From Arthrobacter oryzae (GTDB lineage: Bacteria; Actinomycetota; Actinomycetes; Actinomycetales; Micrococcaceae): 64,000 bases of DNA. The stretch covers positions 186,001 to 250,000 of the forward strand of contig NZ_JAUSSM010000005.1 in assembly GCF_030812315.1 (NCBI RefSeq), written 5' to 3'. Position 1 is the first letter of the stretch, and the number at the start of each line of letters is the position of its first letter. Made by a program: the position numbers and the translations under genes. The notes beneath the pieces were generated by a model. That model was not told where the DNA came from. It saw only the letters and a list, made by a program, of their open reading frames with translations, and did no database searches. Positions 45,183 through 53,997 of the stretch are shown one piece after another.

Positions 45183-45198
45183 GTTACTCGTGAGTAAC
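45183..45198. promoter_or_regulatory. Palindromic operator upstream of acyl-CoA dehydrogenase
   Basis: GTTACTC-GT-GAGTAAC has perfect 7-base arms around a 2-base centre, 60 bases before the start. The shape is typical of TetR-family regulators of fatty-acid metabolism. The regulator gene is not identified here. Confidence 0.65.
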
Positions 45199-45257
45199 TT
45201 ACCCTCCCTCGTAGCCCGGGACCTTTGGTCGCTGCTGATCACACGTGAAGGAACAAC

Positions 45258-46448
45258 ATGTCCAAAGCTGCAATCGACATCAACAACCTGCCGTACGCCG
45301 ATGGCGACTTCTTCGCGTTCGAGCAGCTGCTCAGCGCCAAAGAGCGGGACCGGTTGGCCGAGGTCCGGGAGTTCCTGGCGCGCGAGGTCAAGCCCATCGC
45401 TGTCGACTGCTGGAACCGCGGCGAGTTTCCGATGGAACTGATCCCGAAGCTGGCCGAGATCGACCTCGTCAGCCCCGTTCGGCGCCAGGGCTACTCCAAC
45501 CTCTTCGCCGGCATCCTGCACGCCGAGGTCACGCGCGCGGACACGTCCATCGCCACGTTCATGGGCGTCCATGACGGACTGTTCACCGGGTCCATCGAGG
45601 CCCTCGCCTCGCAGGAGCAGCAGGATGCCTGGCTGCCGGAAATCTACTCGCTTCAAAAGATCGGGGCGTTCGGCCTCACTGAGCCGCTGGGCGGTTCCGA
45701 TGTTGCCGGCGGCACCCGCACCACTGCCCGCCGCGAGGGCGACAGCTGGATCCTCAATGGCGCCAAGCGCTGGATCGGCAACGCCACGTTCGCCGACTGG
45801 GTGGTCATCTACGCCCGCGACCTCGCCGACAATCAGGTCAAGGGCTTCCTCGTGGACACCGGGACCGAGGGCTACGGCGCCACGAAGATCGAAAACAAGA
45901 TCTCGCTGCGCACCGTCCAGAACGCCGACATCACGCTGGAAAACGTCGTGGTGCCGGACTTCTTCAAGCTCGCCAACGCCAACAGCTTCCGGGACACCAA
46001 CAAGGTCCTGAAGGTAACCCGCCTCGCCGTAGCCTGGCAGGCCGTCGGCCAGCAGCTCGCGGCCTTCGACGTCGCCAGGCGCTATGCCGTGGAGCGCAGC
46101 CAGTTTGGCCGGCCGATCGCCTCATTCCAGCTGGTCCAGAACCAGCTCGTGCAGATCCTTGGCAACGCCGTCAGCTCCATGGGCATGATGGTCCGCCTGT
46201 CCCAGCTTGAAGACGCGGGCGAAGCCAAGGACGAGCAGTCCGCCCTCGCCAAGGCCTTCACGACGGCACGAATGCGCGAAAGCGTGGCGATGGGCCGCAG
46301 CCTCCTCGGCGGCAACGGCATAGTCACCGACTACGAGATGGCCAAAATCTTCTCGGATGCCGAAGCCATCTACTCCTACGAGGGCACGCACGAGATCAAC
46401 ACCTTGGTAACGGGCCGCGCCATCACCGGCATTTCGGCAATCGTCTAG
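45258..46448 (+). CDS. Acyl-CoA dehydrogenase (glutaryl-CoA dehydrogenase-like)
   Basis: 396 residues. The FAD/substrate motif is GAFGLTEPLGGSDVAGGTRT, the flavin-binding C-terminal region is RSLLGGNGIVTDYEMAKI, and the catalytic base is the Glu of YSYEGTHEINTLV, the position used by glutaryl-CoA and short-chain enzymes. It oxidises acyl-CoA at C2-C3 and passes electrons to ETF. A palindromic operator is upstream. It is convergent with the M23 peptidase. Confidence 0.93.
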   Translation: MSKAAIDINNLPYADGDFFAFEQLLSAKERDRLAEVREFLAREVKPIAVDCWNRGEFPMELIPKLAEIDLVSPVRRQGYSNLFAGILHAEVTRADTSIATFMGVHDGLFTGSIEALASQEQQDAWLPEIYSLQKIGAFGLTEPLGGSDVAGGTRTTARREGDSWILNGAKRWIGNATFADWVVIYARDLADNQVKGFLVDTGTEGYGATKIENKISLRTVQNADITLENVVVPDFFKLANANSFRDTNKVLKVTRLAVAWQAVGQQLAAFDVARRYAVERSQFGRPIASFQLVQNQLVQILGNAVSSMGMMVRLSQLEDAGEAKDEQSALAKAFTTARMRESVAMGRSLLGGNGIVTDYEMAKIFSDAEAIYSYEGTHEINTLVTGRAITGISAIV

Positions 46449-46458
46449 TCCGTCATCC

Positions 46459-46986
46459 TCATCCCGGCACACGCAGGGGAAGCAGGATGGAGGGCCGCAG
46501 GTCCGCCACCAGGGGCAGCGGATTGATGTATTCCTCGCCCCGCCGCACGCCCCAGTGAACGCACGGCATGGCGGCGCAGTGGCCCGGCAACACTGTTCCG
46601 AGGACATCCCCCTTTGACACTGTGGCCCCGGATGCAAGGCCACTTTCCACTGGCTCGAAACTGCTGCGGAGCCCATTGCCGTGATCGATGGTGATCACCG
46701 GGCGGTCCACCACCACGCCTACGAAGCTGACGGTTCCCGACTGCGGTGCGGTGACCGGGGCGCCGTCGACCGCTGCCTGGAGGTCCACGCCGCGGTGCCC
46801 GCTCATCCACGGCTTGTCCGGCGGATCGAACGTGCGGAGCACCGCCGGCCTGGGCGCCAGCGGCCAGCTCCAACCCGACGTTGGCGCAGCGGCGGGCACT
46901 GAGGCAGTGCCGGCGGCGGCCCCGGAAACCGGGACCATTGCTGACGCTGCCAGTACAAGGGTTGCCAACAGGATTCCGGCTTTCAT
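46459..46986 (-). CDS. Secreted M23-family peptidase
   Basis: 175 residues from the ATG at 46986. The signal peptide is MKAGILLATLVLAASAMVPV, with cleavage probably near AAAG. The M23 zinc site shows HRGVDLQAA (H-x3-D). The last motif is CVHWGVRRGEE, with Cys where the first His of HxH usually stands. That could make it a non-catalytic or altered endopeptidase. It is divergent from rpsB, an arrangement also seen in other actinobacteria. It probably acts on cell-wall peptidoglycan. Confidence 0.88.
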   Translation of the reverse strand: MKAGILLATLVLAASAMVPVSGAAAGTASVPAAAPTSGWSWPLAPRPAVLRTFDPPDKPWMSGHRGVDLQAAVDGAPVTAPQSGTVSFVGVVVDRPVITIDHGNGLRSSFEPVESGLASGATVSKGDVLGTVLPGHCAAMPCVHWGVRRGEEYINPLPLVADLRPSILLPLRVPG

Positions 46987-47404
46987 TCCCTCAGCCTGCC
47001 CGCGTCGGGCATCCTGTGACAGGGGCGCGTACCGGTATGTGGATAAGCCGGAAAGCGGTCCGGTAAATGGCAAGGCGGCAGGCCTGAAAATGGTCCGATC
47101 CGGTGGGCCCGCTGTAGTACACTTGACGGAGCAGTTTGCTGTGCCCTCAACGATGCCCGGCCGGCGGTTCAAGTCACTTTCTGGTCGCTTGGTCCTTCCG
47201 GTCGTTCTAGTCAGCACGTCTCATTCAGAGGTGTGGGGGAGCAGTGGCTGACTACGCGTATCCAGCCCTCCTCGCAAGAAGCCGAAAACTTCCGGTGCGG
47301 AGGACTGTGCCTCCTGCGGTCCGTGCCATATGGAACGGATGGGAAGTGCAGTGGATGCCAGGAGCAGCGTCCGCCTGGGCGAAGCTATTCAACCGTCAAC
47401 TATT
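46987..47404. other. Long intergenic region between the M23 peptidase and rpsB
   Basis: 418 bases with no supported gene. A consensus-like -10 (TACACT, 47118-47123) points toward rpsB, with only a poor -35. If used, it gives a ~335-base rpsB leader. The open frame at 47233-47475 runs into rpsB and has no family similarity. Confidence 0.5.
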
Positions 47405-47447
47405 GGCAGGGTAAGAGAGCCTTGGGTTCTCTCATGAATGACCTGCC
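47405..47447 (+). promoter_or_regulatory. Structured leader just before rpsB
   Basis: GGCAGG (47405-47410) pairs with CCTGCC (47442-47447). It encloses the hairpin AGAGAGCC (47414-47421) / GGTTCTCT (47425-47432). The ribosome site GGAAGGAG follows at once, 8-15 bases before the ATG. The layout suits autoregulation by S2, as known in principle for rpsB leaders elsewhere. Confidence 0.55.
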
Positions 47448-47462
47448 GGAAGGAGCGTCGGC

Positions 47463-48374
47463 ATGCCCGTCGTAACTATGCGCCAGCTGCTTGACAGCGG
47501 CGTCCACTTTGGACACCAGACCCGTCGTTGGAACCCGAAGATGAAGCGATTCATCTTCACGGAGCGCAACGGCATCTACATCATTGACCTGCAGCAGTCG
47601 CTGTCCTACATCGACCGTGCCTACGAGTTCGTGAAGGCCACCGTTGCCCACGGCGGCACCGTCCTCTTCGTCGGCACCAAGAAGCAGGCGCAGGAATCCA
47701 TCGCCGAGCAGGCCACCCGCGTTGGCCAGCCGTACGTCAACCAGCGTTGGCTCGGCGGTATGCTGACCAACTTCCAGACGGTCTCCAAGCGTATCCAGCG
47801 CATGAAGGAACTCGAAGAGATCGACTTCGATGACGTCGCCGGTTCCGCTTACACCAAGAAGGAACTGCTGCTCCTTCGCCGTGAACTCACCAAGCTCGAG
47901 ACCAACCTCGGCGGTATCCGCAACCTGACCAAGGCACCTTCCGTGCTCTGGATCGTGGACACCAAGAAGGAACACCTCGCCGTTGACGAGGCCAAGAAGC
48001 TGAACATCCCGGTTGTTGCCATCCTGGACACCAACTGCGATCCGGACGAAGTCGACTTCCCGATCCCGGGCAACGACGACGCCATCCGCTCCGTCAACCT
48101 GCTGACCCGCGTTGTTGCTGACGCTGTTGCTGAGGGCCTGATCGCCCGTAACCAGCGCGCAACCGGCACCACGGAAGCTCCGGAAGAGCCGCTGGCCGAG
48201 TGGGAGCGCGAGCTCCTCGAAGGCAGCAAGTCTGAAGAAGCTCCCGCCGCCGCAGAGGCACCGGCTGCTGAAGAAGCTCCGGCTGCTGAAGAGGCTCCCG
48301 CCGCTGCAGAGGAAGCTCCGGCAGCTGCCGAAGCAACCGAACCTGCCGCCGGCGAAGCCGACGCTGCCAAGTAG
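47463..48374 (+). CDS. rpsB: 30S ribosomal protein S2
   Basis: 303 residues. The core (residues 1-~235) is standard S2: [20 protein letters not shown] and [18 protein letters not shown]. The last ~55 residues are an acidic Ala/Glu/Pro repeat ([16 protein letters not shown] type), a lineage-specific tail. It is followed by tsf after two hairpins. It assembles into the small ribosomal subunit. Confidence 0.98.
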   Translation: MPVVTMRQLLDSGVHFGHQTRRWNPKMKRFIFTERNGIYIIDLQQSLSYIDRAYEFVKATVAHGGTVLFVGTKKQAQESIAEQATRVGQPYVNQRWLGGMLTNFQTVSKRIQRMKELEEIDFDDVAGSAYTKKELLLLRRELTKLETNLGGIRNLTKAPSVLWIVDTKKEHLAVDEAKKLNIPVVAILDTNCDPDEVDFPIPGNDDAIRSVNLLTRVVADAVAEGLIARNQRATGTTEAPEEPLAEWERELLEGSKSEEAPAAAEAPAAEEAPAAEEAPAAAEEAPAAAEATEPAAGEADAAK

Positions 48375-48396
48375 CAGACAAGTAAATCTGGACCAT

Positions 48397-48469
48397 CCCC
48401 GGCACTGTCCGCAGTGCCGGGGGTTTCTGACAGGATGGCCGCTCACTACGTGAGCTGCCGTCCTGTCAG
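48397..48469 (+). terminator. Two stacked hairpins between rpsB and tsf (attenuator/processing region)
   Basis: Hairpin 1: CCCCGGCACTG (48397-48407) pairs with 48412-48422, then TTT. Hairpin 2: CTGACAGGA (48427-48435) pairs with TCCTGTCAG (48461-48469) and continues inward through GCTCA/TGAGC. They probably reduce read-through or protect mRNA ends. Confidence 0.75.
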
Positions 48470-48508
48470 TCCGTACACCACACAAAATTTCTAGACAGAG
48501 GGGTTCAC

Positions 48509-49345
48509 ATGGCGAACTACACTGCCGCTGATATCAAGGCTCTGCGTGAGCGCACTGGCGCCGGCATGATGGATGTCAAGAAGGCTCTTGACGAAGCCAA
48601 CGGTGACGCCGAAAAGGCCATCGAGATCATCCGCATCAAGGGCCTGAAGGGCGCTACCAAGCGTGAAGGCCGCTCCACCGCAGAAGGCCTGGTTGCTGCC
48701 AAGGTTGACGGCGGCGTCGGCGTAATGATCGAAGTCAACTGCGAGACCGACTTCGTGGCAAAGGCTGACAAGTTCATCCAGCTCGCCGACAAGGTCCTGG
48801 CCATCGCGGTCGAGTCCGGCGCAGCCGACATCGAAACCCTGCTGGCCACCGAGGTCGACGGCAAGCCGCTGTCCGAGGTCGTCGTCGAAGAGGGCGCGAT
48901 CCTCGGCGAAAAGGTTGTTGTCCGCCGTATCGCCCGCATCGAGGGCGGCACTGTTGACGCCTACCTGCACAAGACCTCCAAGGACCTCCCGGCCCAGGTC
49001 GGCGTCCTGTTCGCCGTTGAGGGCGAAGGCGAAACGGCCGCAACCGCAGCACACGACGTTGCTGTCCACGTTGCCGCCATGGCTCCGAACTACCTGACCC
49101 GCGAAGACGTTCCGGCTGAGCTTGTTGAGTCCGAGCGCCGCATCGCCGAGGAAACGGCCAAGGCTGAGGGCAAGCCCGAGGCAGCCATGACCAAGATTGT
49201 GGAAGGCCGTGTCACGGGCTTCTACAAGGGTGAGGTGCTGGTTGACCAGGCATTCGCCAAGGACGCCAAGAAGTCTGTGGCGCAGATCCTCGACGAGGCC
49301 GGCGTCAAGGCTACGGCCTTCGCGCGTTTCCGCGTCGGTTCCTAG
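48509..49345 (+). CDS. tsf: Elongation factor Ts
   Basis: 278 residues. The N-terminal UBA-like domain is residues 1-50 (ALRERTGAGMMDVKKALDEA), and the EF-Tu contact TDFVAKADKFIQL is near residue 80. It is the guanine-nucleotide exchange factor of EF-Tu. It is cotranscribed with rpsB, subject to the hairpins between them, and ends at a hairpin terminator. Confidence 0.98.
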   Translation: MANYTAADIKALRERTGAGMMDVKKALDEANGDAEKAIEIIRIKGLKGATKREGRSTAEGLVAAKVDGGVGVMIEVNCETDFVAKADKFIQLADKVLAIAVESGAADIETLLATEVDGKPLSEVVVEEGAILGEKVVVRRIARIEGGTVDAYLHKTSKDLPAQVGVLFAVEGEGETAATAAHDVAVHVAAMAPNYLTREDVPAELVESERRIAEETAKAEGKPEAAMTKIVEGRVTGFYKGEVLVDQAFAKDAKKSVAQILDEAGVKATAFARFRVGS

Positions 49346-49351
49346 TTAGAC

Positions 49352-49388
49352 ACGCAAAGGGGTGGTCACTTCGGTGGCCGCCCCTTTT
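49352..49388 (+). terminator. Terminator after tsf
   Basis: The stem GCAAAGGGGTGGTCAC / GTGGCCGCCCCTTTTGC has a TTCG tetraloop (49368-49371) and a few wobbles or bulges. The 3' side supplies TTTT. Confidence 0.85.
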
Positions 49389-49492
49389 GCATGCAATCGC
49401 AGCCCCGGGGCTGCACGAACGGGCCGGGGAAATGACACCTTTGGCCATCCGGCACGATAACCTAGCTCAGAGCTCATTTACGGGAAGGCACC

Positions 49493-50230
49493 ATGGAAAC
49501 CGTCAACAATTCTGTCCAGTCAGAGAAGAGCCGGCGTCGCGTCCTCCTGAAACTGTCCGGCGAGGTCTTCGGCGGCGGAAAGCTGGGCGTCGACCCTGAT
49601 ACCGTCCGCGGGGTCGCCAAGCAGATTGCCGCAGCAGTTCCCGACGTTGAGGTTGCGATCGTCGTGGGCGGCGGCAACTTCTTCCGCGGCGCCGAACTGT
49701 CGCAGAGCGGCATGGACCGCTCCCGCGCCGACTACATGGGCATGCTGGGTACCGTGATGAACTGCCTCGCCCTCCAGGACTTCCTGGAACAGGCCGGCGT
49801 CGAGACCCGCGTGCAGAGCGCCATCACCATGGGCCAGGTAGCCGAGGCGTACATTCCCCGCCGCGCCATCCGCCACATGGAAAAGAACCGCGTCGTGATC
49901 TTCGGCGCTGGCGCAGGCCTGCCTTATTTCTCCACCGACACCGTTGCAGCCCAGCGTGCGCTGGAAGTCCATGCCGACGTCGTGCTGATGGCAAAGAGCG
50001 GAGTGGACGGCGTCTACACCGCCGACCCCAAGAAGGACCCCAGCGCCGAGAAGCTTGAACGGCTCAGCTACGACGACGCCCTGCGCCGCGACATCCGCGT
50101 CATGGACCAGACGGCCATGACCATGTGCAAGGACAACAACCTCACCATGGTGGTGTTCGGCATGGAAGGCGAAGGCAACGTGACCCGGGCCATCCGCGGC
50201 GAGCAGCTGGGCACCGTAGTCACCCCCTAG
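49493..50230 (+). CDS. pyrH: Uridylate (UMP) kinase
   Basis: 245 residues, amino-acid-kinase fold. It phosphorylates UMP to UDP with [18 protein letters not shown] carries the catalytic lysine, [17 protein letters not shown] the phosphate loop, and [20 protein letters not shown] the nucleotide site. It is usually hexameric and regulated by GTP/UTP. It is followed by frr. Confidence 0.97.
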   Translation: METVNNSVQSEKSRRRVLLKLSGEVFGGGKLGVDPDTVRGVAKQIAAAVPDVEVAIVVGGGNFFRGAELSQSGMDRSRADYMGMLGTVMNCLALQDFLEQAGVETRVQSAITMGQVAEAYIPRRAIRHMEKNRVVIFGAGAGLPYFSTDTVAAQRALEVHADVVLMAKSGVDGVYTADPKKDPSAEKLERLSYDDALRRDIRVMDQTAMTMCKDNNLTMVVFGMEGEGNVTRAIRGEQLGTVVTP

Positions 50231-50293
50231 CAACAGCTAGGATGATTTGAGGAAGGCCGGCCCGGTGGGCAGGCCGCAAAGACGGAACGAACC

Positions 50294-50319
50294 GTGCATT
50301 CCGGGCAGCCGGAATGCAC
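50294..50319 (+). promoter_or_regulatory. Perfect 11-bp hairpin in the pyrH-frr spacer
   Basis: GTGCATTCCGG (50294-50304) pairs perfectly with 50309-50319 around GCAG. It ends 20 bases before the frr GTG, just upstream of the AGGAGAG ribosome site. It may modulate frr translation or act as an attenuator. Confidence 0.6.
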
Positions 50320-50338
50320 CAATTTCTGAGGAGAGACC

Positions 50339-50896
50339 GTGATCGAAGAGACCTTGCTCGAAGCCGGGGACAAGATGGACAAGGCTGTCGAGGTAGCCAA
50401 GGAAGACTTCGCCTCGATCCGCACGGGACGGGCAAACCCGGGCCTCTACAACAAGGTGCTGGTGGACTACTACGGTTCACCCACCCCGCTGCAGCAGCTG
50501 GCCTCCTTCGCGATCCCGGACGCGCGCACCATCCTCATCACCCCGTTCGACAAGACGGCCCTGCGGGACATTGAGCGCGCCCTGAGCGACTCCGAGGTGG
50601 GCGCCAACCCGTCCAACGACGGAAACGTCATCCGGATCACCATCCCGGAGCTGACCAAGGAACGCCGCAAGGAATACGTCAAGATCGTCAAGTCAAAGGG
50701 CGAGGACGCCAAGGTGTCCATCCGGAACATCCGCCGCAAGGCCAAGGAAACCCTGGACAAACTGGTCAAGGACGGCGAAGCCGGTGAGGACGAGGGCGCG
50801 CGCGGCGAGAAGGAACTCGACGCCATGACCAAGTCGCACGTTGACGGCATTGACGACCTGCTCAAGCGCAAGGAAGCCGAGCTGCTCGAGGTCTGA
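50339..50896 (+). CDS. frr: Ribosome recycling factor
   Basis: 185 residues starting at GTG 50339. The three-helix domain I has [21 protein letters not shown] and [20 protein letters not shown]. It splits post-termination ribosomes together with EF-G. The stop overlaps the cdsA start (TGATG). Confidence 0.97.
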   Translation: MIEETLLEAGDKMDKAVEVAKEDFASIRTGRANPGLYNKVLVDYYGSPTPLQQLASFAIPDARTILITPFDKTALRDIERALSDSEVGANPSNDGNVIRITIPELTKERRKEYVKIVKSKGEDAKVSIRNIRRKAKETLDKLVKDGEAGEDEGARGEKELDAMTKSHVDGIDDLLKRKEAELLEV

Positions 50897-51816
50897 TGGA
50901 TCAGGCACAGCAGGCACCCGGACACAGGGTCCGGGTCCGGGGGAAGCAGCGCTCCAACCCAACGCCCAAGGCCGGAAGGAACCTTCCGGCCGCCACCGCG
51001 GTGGGTCTCGCAATGCTTTTCGCCGTGTTGGGGGGTCTCCTGTTCCTGCCACTCGGCTTTGTACTGGTCACCACCACCTTCGCGGTGTTCGGCGTGTGGG
51101 AGATCTTTCGGGCGCTCGAGGTAAGCGGCACCCGCCTGCCCATCGTCCCCGTGATGGTGGGCACCGTGGGAATGCCGCTGGCCGCCTACTTCGGCGGACT
51201 GGAGAGCCTGCTGTTTGCGCTACTGGCCAGCAGCGTGGCGGTGCTGCTGTGGCGGACCATCGAGAGCGCAGCGGGATCAGCGCGCAGCATCTTCGCGGGC
51301 GTCTTCACCCTGGCCTGGGTGCCGTTCTTCATCAGCTTTGCGATCCTGCCGCTGCATGCGGTGGGTAGCGTCACGCCGGTGGGCCTGTGGCCCGGCGGCG
51401 TGATTCCGCACGGTGCGTGGCAGATCGCCACGATGCTCCTGCTGGTTGTCTCCAACGACACGTTCGGCTACCTGGTGGGGGCCTCGTTCGGGAAGCATCC
51501 CATGGCGCCCAAGATCAGCCCCAAGAAATCGTGGGAGGGCTTCGCCGGATCGATCGGCGGAGCCATCGCCGTGGGTGTCCTGGCGTGCCTCTTCCTGCTG
51601 GACAAGCCCTGGTGGGTCGGGGTGGTGCTGGCCGTGGGCATGGTGGCGGCGGCAACCACCGGCGACCTCGCCGAATCCATGGTCAAGCGGGAACTGGGCA
51701 TCAAGGACATGAGCAGCATCCTGCCCGGACACGGCGGCGTCATGGACCGCCTGGATTCAATCGTCTTCGCCTCCCCGGCGGCGTTTATCCTGTTCACAGC
51801 TGTTTCCGGAGCCTGA
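50896..51816 (+). CDS. cdsA: Phosphatidate cytidylyltransferase
   Basis: 306 residues with about eight membrane segments. The signature is in ISPKKSWEGFAGSIGGA and DLAESMVKRELGIKDMSS, followed by LPGHGGVMDRLDS. It makes CDP-diacylglycerol from phosphatidate and CTP, the precursor of phospholipids. The basic N-terminal tail (residues 1-35) is cytoplasmic. It is coupled to frr. Confidence 0.96.
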   Translation: MDQAQQAPGHRVRVRGKQRSNPTPKAGRNLPAATAVGLAMLFAVLGGLLFLPLGFVLVTTTFAVFGVWEIFRALEVSGTRLPIVPVMVGTVGMPLAAYFGGLESLLFALLASSVAVLLWRTIESAAGSARSIFAGVFTLAWVPFFISFAILPLHAVGSVTPVGLWPGGVIPHGAWQIATMLLLVVSNDTFGYLVGASFGKHPMAPKISPKKSWEGFAGSIGGAIAVGVLACLFLLDKPWWVGVVLAVGMVAAATTGDLAESMVKRELGIKDMSSILPGHGGVMDRLDSIVFASPAAFILFTAVSGA

Positions 51817-51894
51817 GGCGTCCCGCCTGGCCACAGTTCGGCGCCATAGACTGGTGCGGAGCAAAAACAGCTGAACAGCACTGAAGGAAGCATA

Positions 51895-52479
51895 GTGACA
51901 GTGGACATTCAACGGCAGATACCTGCGTCATTTGACCGCGTGCAGCGGAACGAATACGGCTACAACGCCAAGCAGGTGGACCAGTTCCTCCAGCGCGCAC
52001 GGGTTTCGTTTGAGAATCCGGCAGCGGCCGCCCAGGTCATCAAGAGCGCCGACGTCCGGGCTGTCTGCTTTGATCCCGTCAAAGGCGGTTACGCCGCGGC
52101 CGGGGTCGACGCTGCCCTGGACCGGCTGGAAGACGCCTTTGCCCGGCGCGAGCGCGATGACCTGATTGAGGCGCGCGGCGAGGACGCCTGGCTCCGCGAA
52201 ATCGGGAAACTGTCCGGCCTGCTGCGTGGGCGCCTCCACCGTCCCGACGGCGAACGGTTCCGTCGGCCGGCCGGCCCCCGCGGCCGAAGCTACAACACCG
52301 TGGACGTGGACAACCTGTGCCGTGACCTCATCGGGTACCTCGAAGAGGACCAGCCGCTCAGCGTCGACAATGTCCGCCGCGCGGTCTTCCGTCCGGCCAA
52401 GGGTAAGGACGGCTACGAAGAGACCCAGGTTGACGCTTTCCTTGACCGCGTGGTCGAACTGATGGCCGCCATCGACTGA
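51895..52479 (+). CDS. Small DivIVA-domain protein
   Basis: 194 residues starting at GTG 51895. Three copies of a DivIVA-like motif are visible: FDRVQRNEYGYNAKQVDQFL (residues ~13-32), FDPVKGGYAAAGVDAALDRL (~58-77) and FRPAKGKDGYEETQVDAFLD (~164-183). The long coiled coil of true DivIVA/Wag31 is absent. It lies between cdsA and a convergent symporter gene. It may bind membrane curvature or partner proteins at the division septum; that is inferred from the domain. Confidence 0.85.
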   Translation: MTVDIQRQIPASFDRVQRNEYGYNAKQVDQFLQRARVSFENPAAAAQVIKSADVRAVCFDPVKGGYAAAGVDAALDRLEDAFARRERDDLIEARGEDAWLREIGKLSGLLRGRLHRPDGERFRRPAGPRGRSYNTVDVDNLCRDLIGYLEEDQPLSVDNVRRAVFRPAKGKDGYEETQVDAFLDRVVELMAAID

Positions 52480-52511
52480 CGGGCGACGGCCGTCGGGCTC
52501 GACACCGCCTC

Positions 52512-53990
52512 CTAGCGTTCGGTGGCCAGCGGACGTTCCGGTGTGTGCAGCCTGGTCATCACCTTTGTGAGGGTCCTTGGCACGCGGTCCTTGGTGGCAC
52601 GGGACACCAGGACCATCACAGCGAAGGCAGCCGGTACCGTCCAGGCAGCCGGCTGTGCCAGCCACGGCGGCATCGCGGCGCCGGAAGCAGCCGGACCGGA
52701 CAGGGCGCCGGCGACCAGGGCGCCGCCGCACAGGACGCCCCCCGTCACCATTCCGGCAATGGCTCCGGCGTCGGTAAGGCCGCGCCACCAGATGCCCAGC
52801 AGCAGGGCGGGGCAGATGGTCGAGGCCGTGAAGGCGAAAACCAGTCCCACGCTCCCGGCCAAAGCCAGTGAGTCGGTCATGAAGGCAAAGCCCAGCGGAA
52901 CGGTGGCCGAAATCAGTGCGGCCAGCCGGAAGCCACGGACGCTCCCGCCAAGAACGTCCTGGCTGATGACGCCTGCGAGCGACACCACCAGCCCTGAGGT
53001 GGTCGACAGGAACGCGGCGAACGCCCCCGCGACCACCAGCGCGGAGAGCATGTCGCCTGCAGGCCCTCCGACCAGCCGGCCCGGCAACAGCAGGACCAGG
53101 GCGTCCGAGCGGCCGCCCTGGGCGAGGCCCGGGGCGAACATCCGCCCGGCCAGTCCGTACGCAGTGGGAAAGAGATAGAAAACGGACAGCAGGCCCAATA
53201 CGATCAGCGTGGTGCGGCGCGCCGACTGCCCGTCAGGGTTGGTGTAGAACCGCACCAGGACATGCGGCAGGCCGAGTGTGCCGAAGAGCAGGGCAACCAG
53301 CAGCGAGATGTTTTGGTAGGGACCGTTCGGTGCCAGCCCGGTGGGGTTGGTGTTGGCTTCGGCAACTGCCGGGGTCCCGTTGCCCGCCAGCACCAGGGCG
53401 ATGAACACGATGGGCACCGCAAGGGCCGTCAGCTTGAGCCAGTACTGGAACGCCTGCACGAACGTGATGGAGCGCATCCCGCCGGCCACCACCGTCAGGC
53501 ACACCACGATGACCACCGCCACGGATCCCACCCAGGACGGCAGCCCTGTGGTGATGCGGATTGTCAGGGCGGCGCCATGGAGCTGCGGCACGATGTAGAG
53601 CCAGCCCACCACAACAACTGCCAGGCTGGTGACCCGGCGGACCGCGCGTGAATCCAGCCGCACCTCGGTGAAATCCGGAATGGTGTAGGCGCCGGAGCGC
53701 CGCAGCGGCGCGGCGACGAAGAGCAGCAGCATCAGATACCCCGCGGTGTAGCCGATGGGAAACCAGAGCGCATCCGTGCCGGACAGCAGGATCAGGCCGG
53801 CCACGCCCAGGAAACTGGCGGCGGACAGGTACTCGCCGCCGATCGCGGACGCGTTCCACCACGGCCGGACCGTCCGGGATGCCACGTAGAAGTCTCCGGT
53901 GGTGCGTGAAATCCGCAACCCGTAGAACCCGATAACCGCCGTGGCCACGGACACGGCAACGAATGCGGCGATGCCCACCACCGGGTTCAA
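52512..53990 (-). CDS. Sodium/solute symporter (SSS family)
   Basis: 492 residues from TTG 53990, which has GAGG just upstream; an upstream extension overlaps the preceding gene. About 13 hydrophobic segments are seen. The SSS pattern includes DFYVASRTVRPWWNASAIGG early and LPHVLVRFYTNPDGQSARRT. It resembles actP and the paralog at 56901. It probably imports a carboxylate with Na+. The preceding small membrane protein gene is 7 bp upstream. Confidence 0.9.
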   Translation of the reverse strand: MNPVVGIAAFVAVSVATAVIGFYGLRISRTTGDFYVASRTVRPWWNASAIGGEYLSAASFLGVAGLILLSGTDALWFPIGYTAGYLMLLLFVAAPLRRSGAYTIPDFTEVRLDSRAVRRVTSLAVVVVGWLYIVPQLHGAALTIRITTGLPSWVGSVAVVIVVCLTVVAGGMRSITFVQAFQYWLKLTALAVPIVFIALVLAGNGTPAVAEANTNPTGLAPNGPYQNISLLVALLFGTLGLPHVLVRFYTNPDGQSARRTTLIVLGLLSVFYLFPTAYGLAGRMFAPGLAQGGRSDALVLLLPGRLVGGPAGDMLSALVVAGAFAAFLSTTSGLVVSLAGVISQDVLGGSVRGFRLAALISATVPLGFAFMTDSLALAGSVGLVFAFTASTICPALLLGIWWRGLTDAGAIAGMVTGGVLCGGALVAGALSGPAASGAAMPPWLAQPAAWTVPAAFAVMVLVSRATKDRVPRTLTKVMTRLHTPERPLATER

Positions 53991-53997
53991 CGCCGCC

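Noticed and set aside
47233..47475. 80-codon frame upstream of rpsB with a CxxC
   Set aside because: It overlaps the rpsB start, has no ribosome site and no recognisable domain. The region looks like leader RNA.
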